Assembly: GCA_020853755.1 (NCBI GenBank)
Contig: JADYYG010000017.1
Coordinates: forward strand, 105,226 to 169,225
Length of the DNA: 64,000 nucleotides
Source: Dehalococcoidia bacterium
GTDB lineage: Bacteria > Chloroflexota > Dehalococcoidia > Tepidiformales > Tepidiformaceae
Reading direction: 5' to 3'
Both the position numbers and the translations under genes were made by a program. Shown piece by piece: positions 33,639 through 41,682 of the stretch (its first letter is position 1; every line of letters begins with the position of its first letter). The notes beneath the pieces are model-generated. The model was given only the letters and a program-made list of their open reading frames with translations, ran no database searches and had not been told where the DNA came from.

Positions 33639-34706
33639 CTACCCGGTTTCGCCCTTGCGCGGGCGGCGCCAGCGGGAGCCCTCGGCGCCGTCGCTGCCGG
33701 CGCGGCGGATACGGGCCCGGCTTGGCTGGACACGCATCGGTTCGCCCGCGGCCTTGGGGTAATGCGGCGGGTAGGGCGCATCGCCGAGGCCGTCCGCCTC
33801 CTGCTTCTTGATCAGCTCCAGCAGCGGTTCGAGCGAGTGCGCCTTACCGTCGATGCCGGCGCCGGGGTCGCCCTTTTCGGCGAACCGCCGCGGCACGGTC
33901 TCGATGGTGAAGTCGGCGAGCTCCACGTTTGGCACTTCGTCCCAGTCCAGCGGGCAGCTGACCTGCGCATTGGGCGTTGGCCGCACCGAGTACGCCGAGG
34001 CCACCGTCCGGTCGCGCGCGTTCTGGTTGTAGTCGATGAAGACGCCGTGGCGCTCCTCTTTCCACCATGCGGTGGTGGCCAGCGCTGGCACGCGGCGTTC
34101 GAGTTCACGCCCGAAAGCGAGGGCGCAGCGGCGCACCTCGGTGAACGTCCACTTCGGCTGGATGCGGATGTTGATGTGGATGCCCCGGCTGCCGGAGGTC
34201 TTCGGGTAGCCGCGGTAGCCGAGTTCTTCGAGCAGGTCACGGCAGTGCATCGCCAATTCGCGCACGTGGTGGAAGGTGGCCTCGGGCGTCGGGTCGAGGT
34301 CGATGCGCCATTCGTCCGGGTGGTCCACATCGTTCGCCCGCACGTGCCATGGGTTCAGGTCGAGGCACCCCAGGTTGATAACCCAGATGAGGTCGGCAAT
34401 GTCATCGACCACGCAGAGGTCGGCGGAGCGGCCGCTGGGGAAGGTGACGTGCGCGGTTTCGATACCGGGGGGCAGGTTGGCCGGCGCGCGTTTCTGAAAG
34501 AACGGCTCCTCGGCAGCGCCGTTGACGAAGCGCTTGAGCACCATCGGCCGGTTGCGCACGCCCACCAGGGCGCCCTCACCGACCGCGATGAAGTAGTTCA
34601 CGATGTCGAGCTTGGTGTAGCCCGCCTGCGGGAAGAACACCTTGTTCGGGTTAGTGATGGTCACCTTGCGCCCGGCGAGTTCGAGGACGACCGATTCCTG
34701 CGGCAC
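33639..34706 (-). CDS. LigD-type DNA polymerase/primase domain protein
   Basis: The GTG at 34706 is preferred because TATACT lies exactly 6 nt upstream; the listed start 34733 lies before that hexamer. About 355 aa. PolDom marks: ITNPNKVFFPQAGYTKLDIVNYF, NPWHVRANDVDHPDEWRIDLDPT (DxD), KTSGSRGIHINI and HGVFIDYNQNARDRTVASAYSVR. It is the archaeo-eukaryotic primase fold used in bacterial end joining. No ligase, nuclease or Ku gene is nearby, so it acts with partners elsewhere or independently. The tail is basic. Confidence 0.9.
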   Translation of the reverse strand: MPQESVVLELAGRKVTITNPNKVFFPQAGYTKLDIVNYFIAVGEGALVGVRNRPMVLKRFVNGAAEEPFFQKRAPANLPPGIETAHVTFPSGRSADLCVVDDIADLIWVINLGCLDLNPWHVRANDVDHPDEWRIDLDPTPEATFHHVRELAMHCRDLLEELGYRGYPKTSGSRGIHINIRIQPKWTFTEVRRCALAFGRELERRVPALATTAWWKEERHGVFIDYNQNARDRTVASAYSVRPTPNAQVSCPLDWDEVPNVELADFTIETVPRRFAEKGDPGAGIDGKAHSLEPLLELIKKQEADGLGDAPYPPHYPKAAGEPMRVQPSRARIRRAGSDGAEGSRWRRPRKGETG

Positions 34707-34785
34707 AGGAAAAGTATAGCGCCGGGACGGCACGCGGCCGCCCGGCGCTATCGCGGGCGCTCAGAGTAGCAGAGGTCAGGCTCGT

Positions 34786-35217
34786 TCAGGCAGTGACCGG
34801 GAAGGTCGTCTGCATCTTCGCCGAGTTGTCGAAGAACTCCTGGAAGGTCTGGTTGAAGCGGTAAAACGCATCCCGGCGGTGGTAGTCCTTGCCGCGGGCG
34901 AACTCCACTTCGCTGCGAAGGTCGAGCGAATTCAGGGTGTAGTCGTGCGTGGCCCGGCCGTTCGCCTTGATGTCGTCGAGCATCGCCTTCCAGGCATCGG
35001 CCGACTGGACGAGGACGAAGTCGAGTTCGTCGGCGCGGTTCGCGTCGATCTCCTTCACGTTCGAAACCTCGAACGCTTCGAAATCGACCTCGAAGTAACG
35101 GTCGCCGACCTGGACACCCATCTCGGAGTCGCAGGTGCCGAGGCGCTTGAAGCTGTCGGACTTGTTCAGCAGGTCCGCGGCAGCCTTGAACCATTCAACA
35201 GACGGGAAATCGGTCAT
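34786..35217 (-). CDS. SCP2-like sterol-transfer-fold protein
   Basis: 143 aa with the SCP2 pattern: DFPSVEWFKAAADLLNKSDSFKRLGTCDSEMGVQVGDRYFEVDFEAFEV, then DFVLVQSADAWKAMLDDIKANG. Such proteins bind lipids or acyl-CoA in a hydrophobic tunnel. A GGAGG site precedes the ATG. The ligand is unknown. Confidence 0.72.
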   Translation of the reverse strand: MTDFPSVEWFKAAADLLNKSDSFKRLGTCDSEMGVQVGDRYFEVDFEAFEVSNVKEIDANRADELDFVLVQSADAWKAMLDDIKANGRATHDYTLNSLDLRSEVEFARGKDYHRRDAFYRFNQTFQEFFDNSAKMQTTFPVTA

Positions 35218-35334
35218 CGAGGAGTACCTCCGAGGGGTAACTGGCGGCAGTGTGGGGCAGTCTACCGTACGGTCGAACGGTTGTCAGGCAATCAATGAGA
35301 CCCTGCACCCAATGTTTCCTAACCCTCACCAGCA

Positions 35335-37266
35335 TCACCCGCAGGAGGACGGCGGCGAAATGCCGAGCGAGGTTGCGTGGCCCGCGAAGTCTGTCGCGAC
35401 GATGACGAAGTTCGTCCCGCCGTTGGCCAGGCCGCCGGCGCCAGTCCAGGCGCTGCCGCCCGCCGAGGAGAGCGACGCCGAACCGGGCGCACCGCCGGCT
35501 GTCGTCCAGCTGACGGTGACGCTCGCGACCGCGACGTCGTCTATGGCGTAGACGGTCCACGAACTGCTTGGCGCGGTCGCGGCGCAGCTGCCGGTGTAGC
35601 GAATAATCTCCGGCGAAGCGCCTCCACGCGTCACGCGGACCACCACTTCGACGGTGTTGCCCGGGCCGCTGACAACGACGACGCCGGTGTAGACGCCTTC
35701 GCCGGAAGGCACGAGTTGGGCGTTCACGATCACCCCGACCGAGGTCTGGGTAGACGGTTGAAGATTGCCGGAAGCAGGCGTGACCGTGAGCCAGGGTGTC
35801 CCGTCGGTCTCGGCGGTCCAGGCGGCTGCGCAGTTCGCCGGGTTCGAAATCGTGAACGAGCTGCTGCCGCCCAGCGGAACGTTGAGCAGCGTGGTGTTGA
35901 AGGAGAGCACGGGCGTGCAAGGCTGCTGCGTTGGCGTCGCCGTGGCCGTCGGCGCGGCCGTGCGGGTAGGCGTGGCAGTCGCCGTCTTCGTTGCCGTGGC
36001 TGTCGCCGTCGCAGTCGATGTCAGTGTCGGGGTGGCCGTCGGAGTGCCCGGGCCGGGGGTCGGCGTGGCCGTACCCTGCGGGGTCGGTGTCGAAGTCCCG
36101 CTAGCGGCAGCGGTCGGCGTCTGGCTGGCGCTGGCCGTCTGCGTCCTCGTCGCGGTGGCCGTCGGCGTCGAGGCAGGGATCACGTTGGAGTCGCCGGGCG
36201 TGGGAGTTGCTTCGTGCAAAGCCTTGTTGATGCCCCCGTCGCCGGTAACCGCGAGCGGGCTCGCCGGGACCAACAAGGCCAGCAGGAGCAGGATAAGCGC
36301 GCCGCCAAGACCCGCGCCCGCCTTGAGGAACCGCGCCGGCAGCCCGAACGCTCCTCCGCCTCCGCCTGCCTGGCCCGCCCGGGCGCCGCCACCCGGCCCT
36401 CCCGTGCCGCCGCTCGACCCGCCGGTTCCTCCCGAAGGGCCAGCGCCAGCAGCCGGGCCGGGCCATTGCTGGAGCAAGCCATCGAGGATGTGAGCCTTCG
36501 CGCCAACCGGCGCGCCAATGGCGCCGAGGGCGGCGAATGCGGCGAGCGGGGCCATCTGCTTCTTGCGCTCGGCACAGCCGGGGCACTGCGCCACGTGCCG
36601 TTCGACCAGCTTGCGAATCTCGGGCGACATCCCGTCGATGTCCTGCTTGTGGAGGACCGCATCGAGTTCCTCGCAGTACTGGCGCCCGGTTTTGAACATG
36701 ATGAAGGCTCCGATCGCTTCTTCGACGGCCTTCTTCAGACGGTTCAGCATCACGTAGCCGTTGTTCTTCGTGACACCGAGGACGTCCGCGATTTCGCCGC
36801 TGTCCAGCCCCTGGCGCAGGTGCAGGTCCAGCAACGAAAGTTGCCTGGGGTCCAGGCCCGCCGCGGCCTGCCAGACGAGCGACGCGACCGCGTTCGCCTG
36901 GGCAGCCTCCTCCGGGTCGGCGAAGCGGTCGGTATCGACAACGTCGAAGCCGACCTCCTCGCCGTCTTCGCCTTCGAAGGTGAGCGGCCGGGTGCGGTTG
37001 CTTTTCTCGATCCGGTTCAGCGCGGTGTTGCGGGCGATGGTGAAGATCCAGCTCTTGAAGCTGGCGCCCTTCTGCAGCCCGCCGAGAGCGTTCATCGCCT
37101 TCAGGAACGTGTCCTGGGCGACGTCCGCGGCTTCATCGCGGTTCCGCATCAGGCGGGCGAGGAAGTCGTACACCATGTCGAAGTAGCGCGAGTAGAGTTC
37201 GGCGAAGGCGTGCCTGTCGCCGCCCTGTGCGAGCTCAATCAGCCGGGAATCCGGGAGCTGATCCAT
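35335..37266 (-). CDS. ECF sigma factor fused to zinc anti-sigma motif, TM helix, P/T stalk and extracellular beta domains
   Basis: 643 aa from the ATG at 37266. Order: sigma-70 region 2 (about 15-90, DAADVAQDTFLKAMNA, FKSWIFTIARN); region 4 (about 135-185, LSLLDLHLRQGLDSGEIADVLGVTKNNGYVMLNRLKK); zinc anti-sigma motif HVAQCPGC (HxxxCxxC, about 224-231); Gly-rich linker (270-305); one TM helix (about 317-337); Pro/Thr/Ala stalk (350-450); a BACON-like domain (about 450-545, PWLTVTPASGNLQPS); and an Ig-like domain to the end. Topology should be N-in, C-out. It is encoded next to an exopolysaccharide cluster. Release probably needs proteolysis. Fused ECF architectures are known, but this set is unusual. 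Confidence 0.85.
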   Translation of the reverse strand: MDQLPDSRLIELAQGGDRHAFAELYSRYFDMVYDFLARLMRNRDEAADVAQDTFLKAMNALGGLQKGASFKSWIFTIARNTALNRIEKSNRTRPLTFEGEDGEEVGFDVVDTDRFADPEEAAQANAVASLVWQAAAGLDPRQLSLLDLHLRQGLDSGEIADVLGVTKNNGYVMLNRLKKAVEEAIGAFIMFKTGRQYCEELDAVLHKQDIDGMSPEIRKLVERHVAQCPGCAERKKQMAPLAAFAALGAIGAPVGAKAHILDGLLQQWPGPAAGAGPSGGTGGSSGGTGGPGGGARAGQAGGGGGAFGLPARFLKAGAGLGGALILLLLALLVPASPLAVTGDGGINKALHEATPTPGDSNVIPASTPTATATRTQTASASQTPTAAASGTSTPTPQGTATPTPGPGTPTATPTLTSTATATATATKTATATPTRTAAPTATATPTQQPCTPVLSFNTTLLNVPLGGSSSFTISNPANCAAAWTAETDGTPWLTVTPASGNLQPSTQTSVGVIVNAQLVPSGEGVYTGVVVVSGPGNTVEVVVRVTRGGASPEIIRYTGSCAATAPSSSWTVYAIDDVAVASVTVSWTTAGGAPGSASLSSAGGSAWTGAGGLANGGTNFVIVATDFAGHATSLGISPPSSCG

Positions 37267-37430
37267 GCCACTCCTCTGCCGCACCGCGGCGCCGAACCGG
37301 GAAACCCCGGGCATGCCTGCGAGTCCGTCGAGCCACAGGCTTCACCACTCAGACAGGCCGGGCCGGGAGATCTTACACGCGCGCTGTACGGAGCCTCGGG
37401 AGTGGCCGGTTGCGCACACGCGCCGGAGGT

Positions 37431-38471
37431 TTAGATGTCGAGCGCGCTCTGCCGCTCGCGCCACCAGCCCGCGGCGAAGCCCGCGCCGTACGAGGCGTGC
37501 ATCGTTGCCATCGCCGCGAAGGTGAGGAACGGGTTCGCGCCGTTCTTCGCGGCCGCCCGGCTGGCCATCACCATCCCGCCCGCGATGTAGACAGCGGCCA
37601 GCAGCTTGAGGAGCAGCCGGGCCTTCTTCGAGATTCGCCCGAGGACCCAGAGACCCGGGCCGCCGAAGACCATCGCGGTCGGCGCGAAGTGGCGCGGCTG
37701 CAACGGCCGGCCGCGCTGGAAGAGCGTGCCCTTGGCCGCGCCGTACTCCCAGTATTGCTTCGCCAGCGCCTTGAATGTGCGCCGCGGGTAGTAGCTGCTG
37801 CGGATGGCTGGCGTCAGCCAGATCTTGCCGCCGGCGTCGAGCAGGCGCTGGTTGTAGCTGTCCTCATCGGCGCCATCGACCGTCTCATCGAACTGGCCGA
37901 CCACGTCCCAGACGGCCCGGTGGTAGCAGCCGAAGGGCACGGTATCGACTTCGCCCTCCTCCTCCGCGTAGCGGAAGCGGGCGTTGCCCACGCCGAACGG
38001 CGACGACATGGCGGCGGCGATGGCAAGGCCAACCGTCCCGTCGCCGATCGTTTCGATCGGGCCGCCGACACAGGCTGCGCCGGTCCGCTTCAGGGCTTCG
38101 ACCGATTCGCGGACGAAGTCCCCGCGTACCTTGCTGTGCGCCCCGATGATGATCCAGCAGTCGCCGCGAGCGGCGGCCATGCCTTCGTTCAGCCCGGCGA
38201 CGGTGATGCGCCGGGGATTGTCGACCAGTTCGAGGCGGGCGAACGGCGAGTCATAGTCGCGGACGAGTTCGCGAGTGCGGTCGGTGCTGCCGCCGTCGGA
38301 GACGAGCACCTCGATACCGTCAGCGCCGTAATCCTGGGCCGCCAGCGAATCGAGGAGCGCGACGATGTAGCCCTCTTCGTTGAGGCAGGGGATAACGATG
38401 GAGACGAGCGGGCGGGCCGGGAGTTCGAGCGGAATTTCGCCGAGGAAGCCCGGGGCAACGGGAGTTGTCAT
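37431..38471 (-). CDS. GT2 glycosyltransferase (ExoA-like)
   Basis: 346 aa. GT-A fold: VSIVIPCLNEEGYIVALLDSLAAQDY, VSDGGSTDRTRELV, GADEDSYNQRLLDAGGKIW, and EYGAAKG. C-terminal hydrophobic stretches (about 265-330) suggest membrane attachment. It resembles ExoA of succinoglycan synthesis. It is last in the wzz-GT4-GT4-GT2 run, with a GGAGGGTGA site before the ATG. Confidence 0.88.
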   Translation of the reverse strand: MTTPVAPGFLGEIPLELPARPLVSIVIPCLNEEGYIVALLDSLAAQDYGADGIEVLVSDGGSTDRTRELVRDYDSPFARLELVDNPRRITVAGLNEGMAAARGDCWIIIGAHSKVRGDFVRESVEALKRTGAACVGGPIETIGDGTVGLAIAAAMSSPFGVGNARFRYAEEEGEVDTVPFGCYHRAVWDVVGQFDETVDGADEDSYNQRLLDAGGKIWLTPAIRSSYYPRRTFKALAKQYWEYGAAKGTLFQRGRPLQPRHFAPTAMVFGGPGLWVLGRISKKARLLLKLLAAVYIAGGMVMASRAAAKNGANPFLTFAAMATMHASYGAGFAAGWWRERQSALDI

Positions 38472-38509
38472 GTCTTCACCCTCCGGTGACGGGTATCAAG
38501 AGTACGTGG

Positions 38510-39490
38510 TCAGCGGGCGAAACGCAGCGCCAACTGCTCGATTCGCTCCGCGATGTGGGCGGCGTTGTGGTTGCGTTCGACCCAGCCGCGGCCCTCGTCG
38601 CTGAGGCGCTCACGTTCGGCGGCATCATCGAGGAGGCGGGCCACCGCTGCGGCGATTTCCGGACCGCTGTGGGCGTTCACGAACGGCGGCGGCTCGTCGT
38701 AGGCGGCGTCATACGTGAAGTAGGCGATGACCGGGCGGCCACAGGCCATCGCTTCGAGTTCGACCATGCCGACCGCGCCCTGGTGGACCTGCCCGATGAT
38801 GATGCGGTGGCGCGCCATGAGAGCTGGCAGCTTCTCCCGCGGCTGGTGCATGAGAAGGAGCACGTTGGCCAGCCCGTTCGCGCGCTCCGTCCCTGAACCA
38901 CCGGCGACCGCGGTGATCCGGGCCGCGGGGCGCTCGGTCTCGAGTTGTTCGCAGGCGGCGAGGATGTTCCCGACGCCTTTGTTCTCGGCCAGCGCGCAGG
39001 CGACGAAGACATCCTCGGCATCCCCCGGCAACGGCGCCGGGTGGAAGCGCTCGATGTCGATGGGGTTCGGCAGGAACTCGGCGTCCGGGCGAATCGCGTG
39101 CAGCGGCTCGGCAAGATCCGGGGTCGAATAGTAGACGTGGCGGGCGCGCTGGATAGCCAGCCGGATGACGGGCGCCCAGATGCGCCGCGACACATCGCGC
39201 ACGTCATCACCGTGGCAGTGGAGGACGTACGGCACGCGGGCGATAAGGCCGACGATACCGAGGTAGGCGTAGTGGATATGGACGGCGTCGTAGTTGCCGC
39301 GGCGGAGGCGCCACGCGAGGCGCAACCAATCCGCGAAGCGGGCCGGGATGACCGCGAGCTTCCAGAGCGGAGAGAGTCCCGCGCCGTAGAGCCGCGGGTA
39401 AAGCAGGTCAACTTCGTGGCCGCGGCGGCGCAGGGCAACGGCAAGTTCGCTCGCGACCGACGCGATGTCGTTGACCTGGACGAAGCGCAT
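38510..39490 (-). CDS. GT4 glycosyltransferase (copy B)
   Basis: 326 aa GT-B enzyme. MRFVQVNDIASVASELAVALRRRGHEVDLLYPRL at the N-terminus, HIHYAYLGIVGLIARVPYVLHCHG, and GMVELEAMACGRPVIAYF as the EX7E-type donor site. It is a clear paralogue of the upstream gene. Its start overlaps the upstream stop by 1 nt. It adds a sugar to the exopolysaccharide repeat. Confidence 0.88.
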   Translation of the reverse strand: MRFVQVNDIASVASELAVALRRRGHEVDLLYPRLYGAGLSPLWKLAVIPARFADWLRLAWRLRRGNYDAVHIHYAYLGIVGLIARVPYVLHCHGDDVRDVSRRIWAPVIRLAIQRARHVYYSTPDLAEPLHAIRPDAEFLPNPIDIERFHPAPLPGDAEDVFVACALAENKGVGNILAACEQLETERPAARITAVAGGSGTERANGLANVLLLMHQPREKLPALMARHRIIIGQVHQGAVGMVELEAMACGRPVIAYFTYDAAYDEPPPFVNAHSGPEIAAAVARLLDDAAERERLSDEGRGWVERNHNAAHIAERIEQLALRFAR

Positions 39491-40497
39491 CAGGCTGCCG
39501 GCGCCTGCGGGATGGCCGTACCGCCGACGATGGCGGCCGCAACCGTCTCGACCCGGTCGACCACGCGGTCGAGGCCGTGGTGGCGTTCCACCCAGGCGCG
39601 GCCGTTTTCGCCCACGGAAAGACGCATGGCCGCCGAATCATGGAGCGCGGCCACGGCTTCGGCGATCTCGACCGCGTCGACGGCGGTGACGAAGGGCGGC
39701 GGCTCGGCGTAGGCGTGCAATTCGTTGAACCAGGTGACCACCGGGCGGGCGCAGGCCATCGCTTCGAGTTCGGCCATGCCGGCGCTGCCCAGCTTCACCT
39801 GCCCGAGGACGATGCCGTGCTGGTTGATGAGCGCGGGGAGCTTCCAGCGCGGCTGGTGAGCGATGACCGTGACGTTCGAGAGCGCCTGGAACTGGGGCGT
39901 GAAGCTCCCACCGCCGATGGCCGTGATGCGGATGTCCGGCCGCGTCCGGGCGAGATGCTGGCAGGCCTTCAACAGCCGTCCGGCGCCTTTCACCTCGGTC
40001 AGGCCGCAGCAGATCAGCACACCCGGGCGCTCATCCGCGCTCATAAGCGGGCGGAACTGCGCTGTGTCCACCGGGTTCGGGAGGAACTCCCCATCCGGGC
40101 GCACTTCGCCGACGTAGTGCTCAAGGTCCGGGGTCGAATAGAACACGTGGCGCGCGCCGCGGAGGGCGTTGCGAATCAGCGGCCGGGTCACGGCCGTGCC
40201 GCCGCGCAGGTCAGTCCCGTGGCAGTGGAGGATGTACGGGAATCCGCCGAGCAGGCCAATATTGCCGAGGTAGGCGTAGTGGATATGGACGAGGTCGTAC
40301 CCGCCGGCCCGGATGCGGCGAATAAGGTCCAGCCAGTCGAGCGCGCGAACCGGCGCCGTTATGGGCTTGACCTGGGGATGGAGGCTCGCGCCGACAAGCC
40401 GCGGGTGATAGAGGGCGACTTCGTGCCCGCGCGCGCGCAGTCCCGCGCCGATTTCGGACGCGACCGAGGCGATGTCGTTGATCTCTGCGATGCGCAT
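39490..40497 (-). CDS. GT4 glycosyltransferase (copy A)
   Basis: 335 aa from the ATG at 40497 (the listed ORF extends 19 codons further into wzz). MRIAEINDIASVASEIGAGLRARGHEVALYHPRLVG, HIHYAYLGNIGLLGGFPYILHCHG, GMAELEAMACARPVVTWF. Shared blocks with copy B show a tandem duplication. It follows wzz by 17 nt. Confidence 0.88.
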   Translation of the reverse strand: MRIAEINDIASVASEIGAGLRARGHEVALYHPRLVGASLHPQVKPITAPVRALDWLDLIRRIRAGGYDLVHIHYAYLGNIGLLGGFPYILHCHGTDLRGGTAVTRPLIRNALRGARHVFYSTPDLEHYVGEVRPDGEFLPNPVDTAQFRPLMSADERPGVLICCGLTEVKGAGRLLKACQHLARTRPDIRITAIGGGSFTPQFQALSNVTVIAHQPRWKLPALINQHGIVLGQVKLGSAGMAELEAMACARPVVTWFNELHAYAEPPPFVTAVDAVEIAEAVAALHDSAAMRLSVGENGRAWVERHHGLDRVVDRVETVAAAIVGGTAIPQAPAA

Positions 40498-40514
40498 AGC
40501 GGTCGAGGCGGCGG

Positions 40515-41615
40515 TCAGGCGCTCTTCGAACCAGAGCGAACCGGACTGAGCCATTCGACAGTGTAGATGGCGATGAGCCCGAACACGATGGTGACCACGA
40601 GGGCAACGGCAATCCGGCCGATGAGCGAACCGCCGAGGCCGCCGCTCGATGTGTACGAGACGTCGATATAGCTGAGCGCACTGGTCGCAGCGACCTGGGC
40701 GTTGGCGAGCCGCACGTACGATTCGTCCTTTACCTGGCGGAGGCCGCGAGCGCGGTCAAGCAGCGCCAGCGTCGCCGGGTCAAGCTGCGACTCCGCAATC
40801 GTTGGGCCGGATTTCTCTGAACTCTGGATGGCCGCAGTCAGGGCGGCCTTCTTGAGTTGCAGCGCGGCCAGGGCGTCGGCTGCTGCCACCGGCTGGCCGA
40901 GGATGGACGATGCGACCGCGGCAAGCGCACCGGGCGAACTGTTCCCTGCTCCCGCGAGCGCGCCATCAATCTGGTCCAGCTGGGACTGGAGGCGAGCCTG
41001 CTCGGCGAGCGTAATGGAGGTTGGCGTCGTGTTCCCGCGCGTTTCGAGCAGGGCATCGAGGTTCACCGTCGCGGGGACGGCCGCCTTCAGCTTCGTGTAG
41101 GCGTCGAGGAAGTCCTTCTCGGTCTGGGCGGCCACATTCTGGCGGTTTTCGACAAAACGCTGCCGGTAGAGGCCATCGGGGGCCGTGTACTCAGCGGTAA
41201 ACACGTCGACGAACGCCTGGCGGTACTTCGCAGCTTTCGCTTCGTCCGGGTCGGTGATGGAGACGGTGAGGATGCCCCGGGAGATGCCGTCGGCCACGCT
41301 GATCGGGCTCAGGCTGATGGCGTAGCGGCCGAAATCGAAGTCCTGGTCACCGATGGCGTCCTTCACCTTCTGGCGGAAGCGCGGGTCGTGTGTCATCTCC
41401 TGGGCTTCGAAGATGCGGAGACCGCGGTCGCCGCCGATGACGAGGTCATGGACGGTGGTATCGAGTGTGAGGCTCGCGACGGCGTTCGCGTCACCGGTGG
41501 CTCGGCCAACAAAAAGGCCCGCGAGGATGCCAAGGACGGCGAAGGGAATGAACAACCATGCCCGGCGCCGGACCAGGTTCAGATCGCGTTCCAGTCCGCT
41601 GGTTCCGGGCGGCAT
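40515..41615 (-). CDS. Wzz-like polysaccharide chain-length determinant
   Basis: 366 aa. TM1 near 20-40 (AWLFIPFAVLGILAGLFVG) and TM2 near 330-352 (LIGRIAVALVVTIVFGLIAIYTVEW) bracket a large periplasmic-type coiled-coil domain, the Wzz/PCP plan without a kinase domain. It controls polymer length with the nearby ligase/polymerase. It is divergent from that gene. TACGAT lies 8 nt before the ATG. Confidence 0.82.
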   Translation of the reverse strand: MPPGTSGLERDLNLVRRRAWLFIPFAVLGILAGLFVGRATGDANAVASLTLDTTVHDLVIGGDRGLRIFEAQEMTHDPRFRQKVKDAIGDQDFDFGRYAISLSPISVADGISRGILTVSITDPDEAKAAKYRQAFVDVFTAEYTAPDGLYRQRFVENRQNVAAQTEKDFLDAYTKLKAAVPATVNLDALLETRGNTTPTSITLAEQARLQSQLDQIDGALAGAGNSSPGALAAVASSILGQPVAAADALAALQLKKAALTAAIQSSEKSGPTIAESQLDPATLALLDRARGLRQVKDESYVRLANAQVAATSALSYIDVSYTSSGGLGGSLIGRIAVALVVTIVFGLIAIYTVEWLSPVRSGSKSA

Positions 41616-41623
41616 CGGCCCGT

Positions 41624-41652
41624 ATCGTATGGGCGTGGCGAGTGTGGATCAA
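41624..41652 (-). promoter_or_regulatory. Promoter of the wzz-GT operon
   Basis: On the minus strand, TTGATC, a 17-nt spacer and TACGAT precede the wzz ATG by 8 nt. It lies in the 67-bp gap to the divergent O-antigen-ligase-like gene. A leaderless transcript is predicted. Confidence 0.55.
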
Positions 41653-41682
41653 TGCTTGTGAAGGCCGTCACGAGGGCCGCCG

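Noticed and set aside
35930-36170. Simple GT/GC repeat tract suspected as a CRISPR or VNTR
   Set aside because: It encodes the Pro/Thr/Ala stalk of the sigma fusion; units are irregular with no spacers.
35377-37434. 685-aa plus-strand ORF opposite the sigma fusion
   Set aside because: Low-complexity Arg/Ala/Gly sequence. The minus-strand frame has sigma, zinc and TM features, so the plus frame is a shadow.
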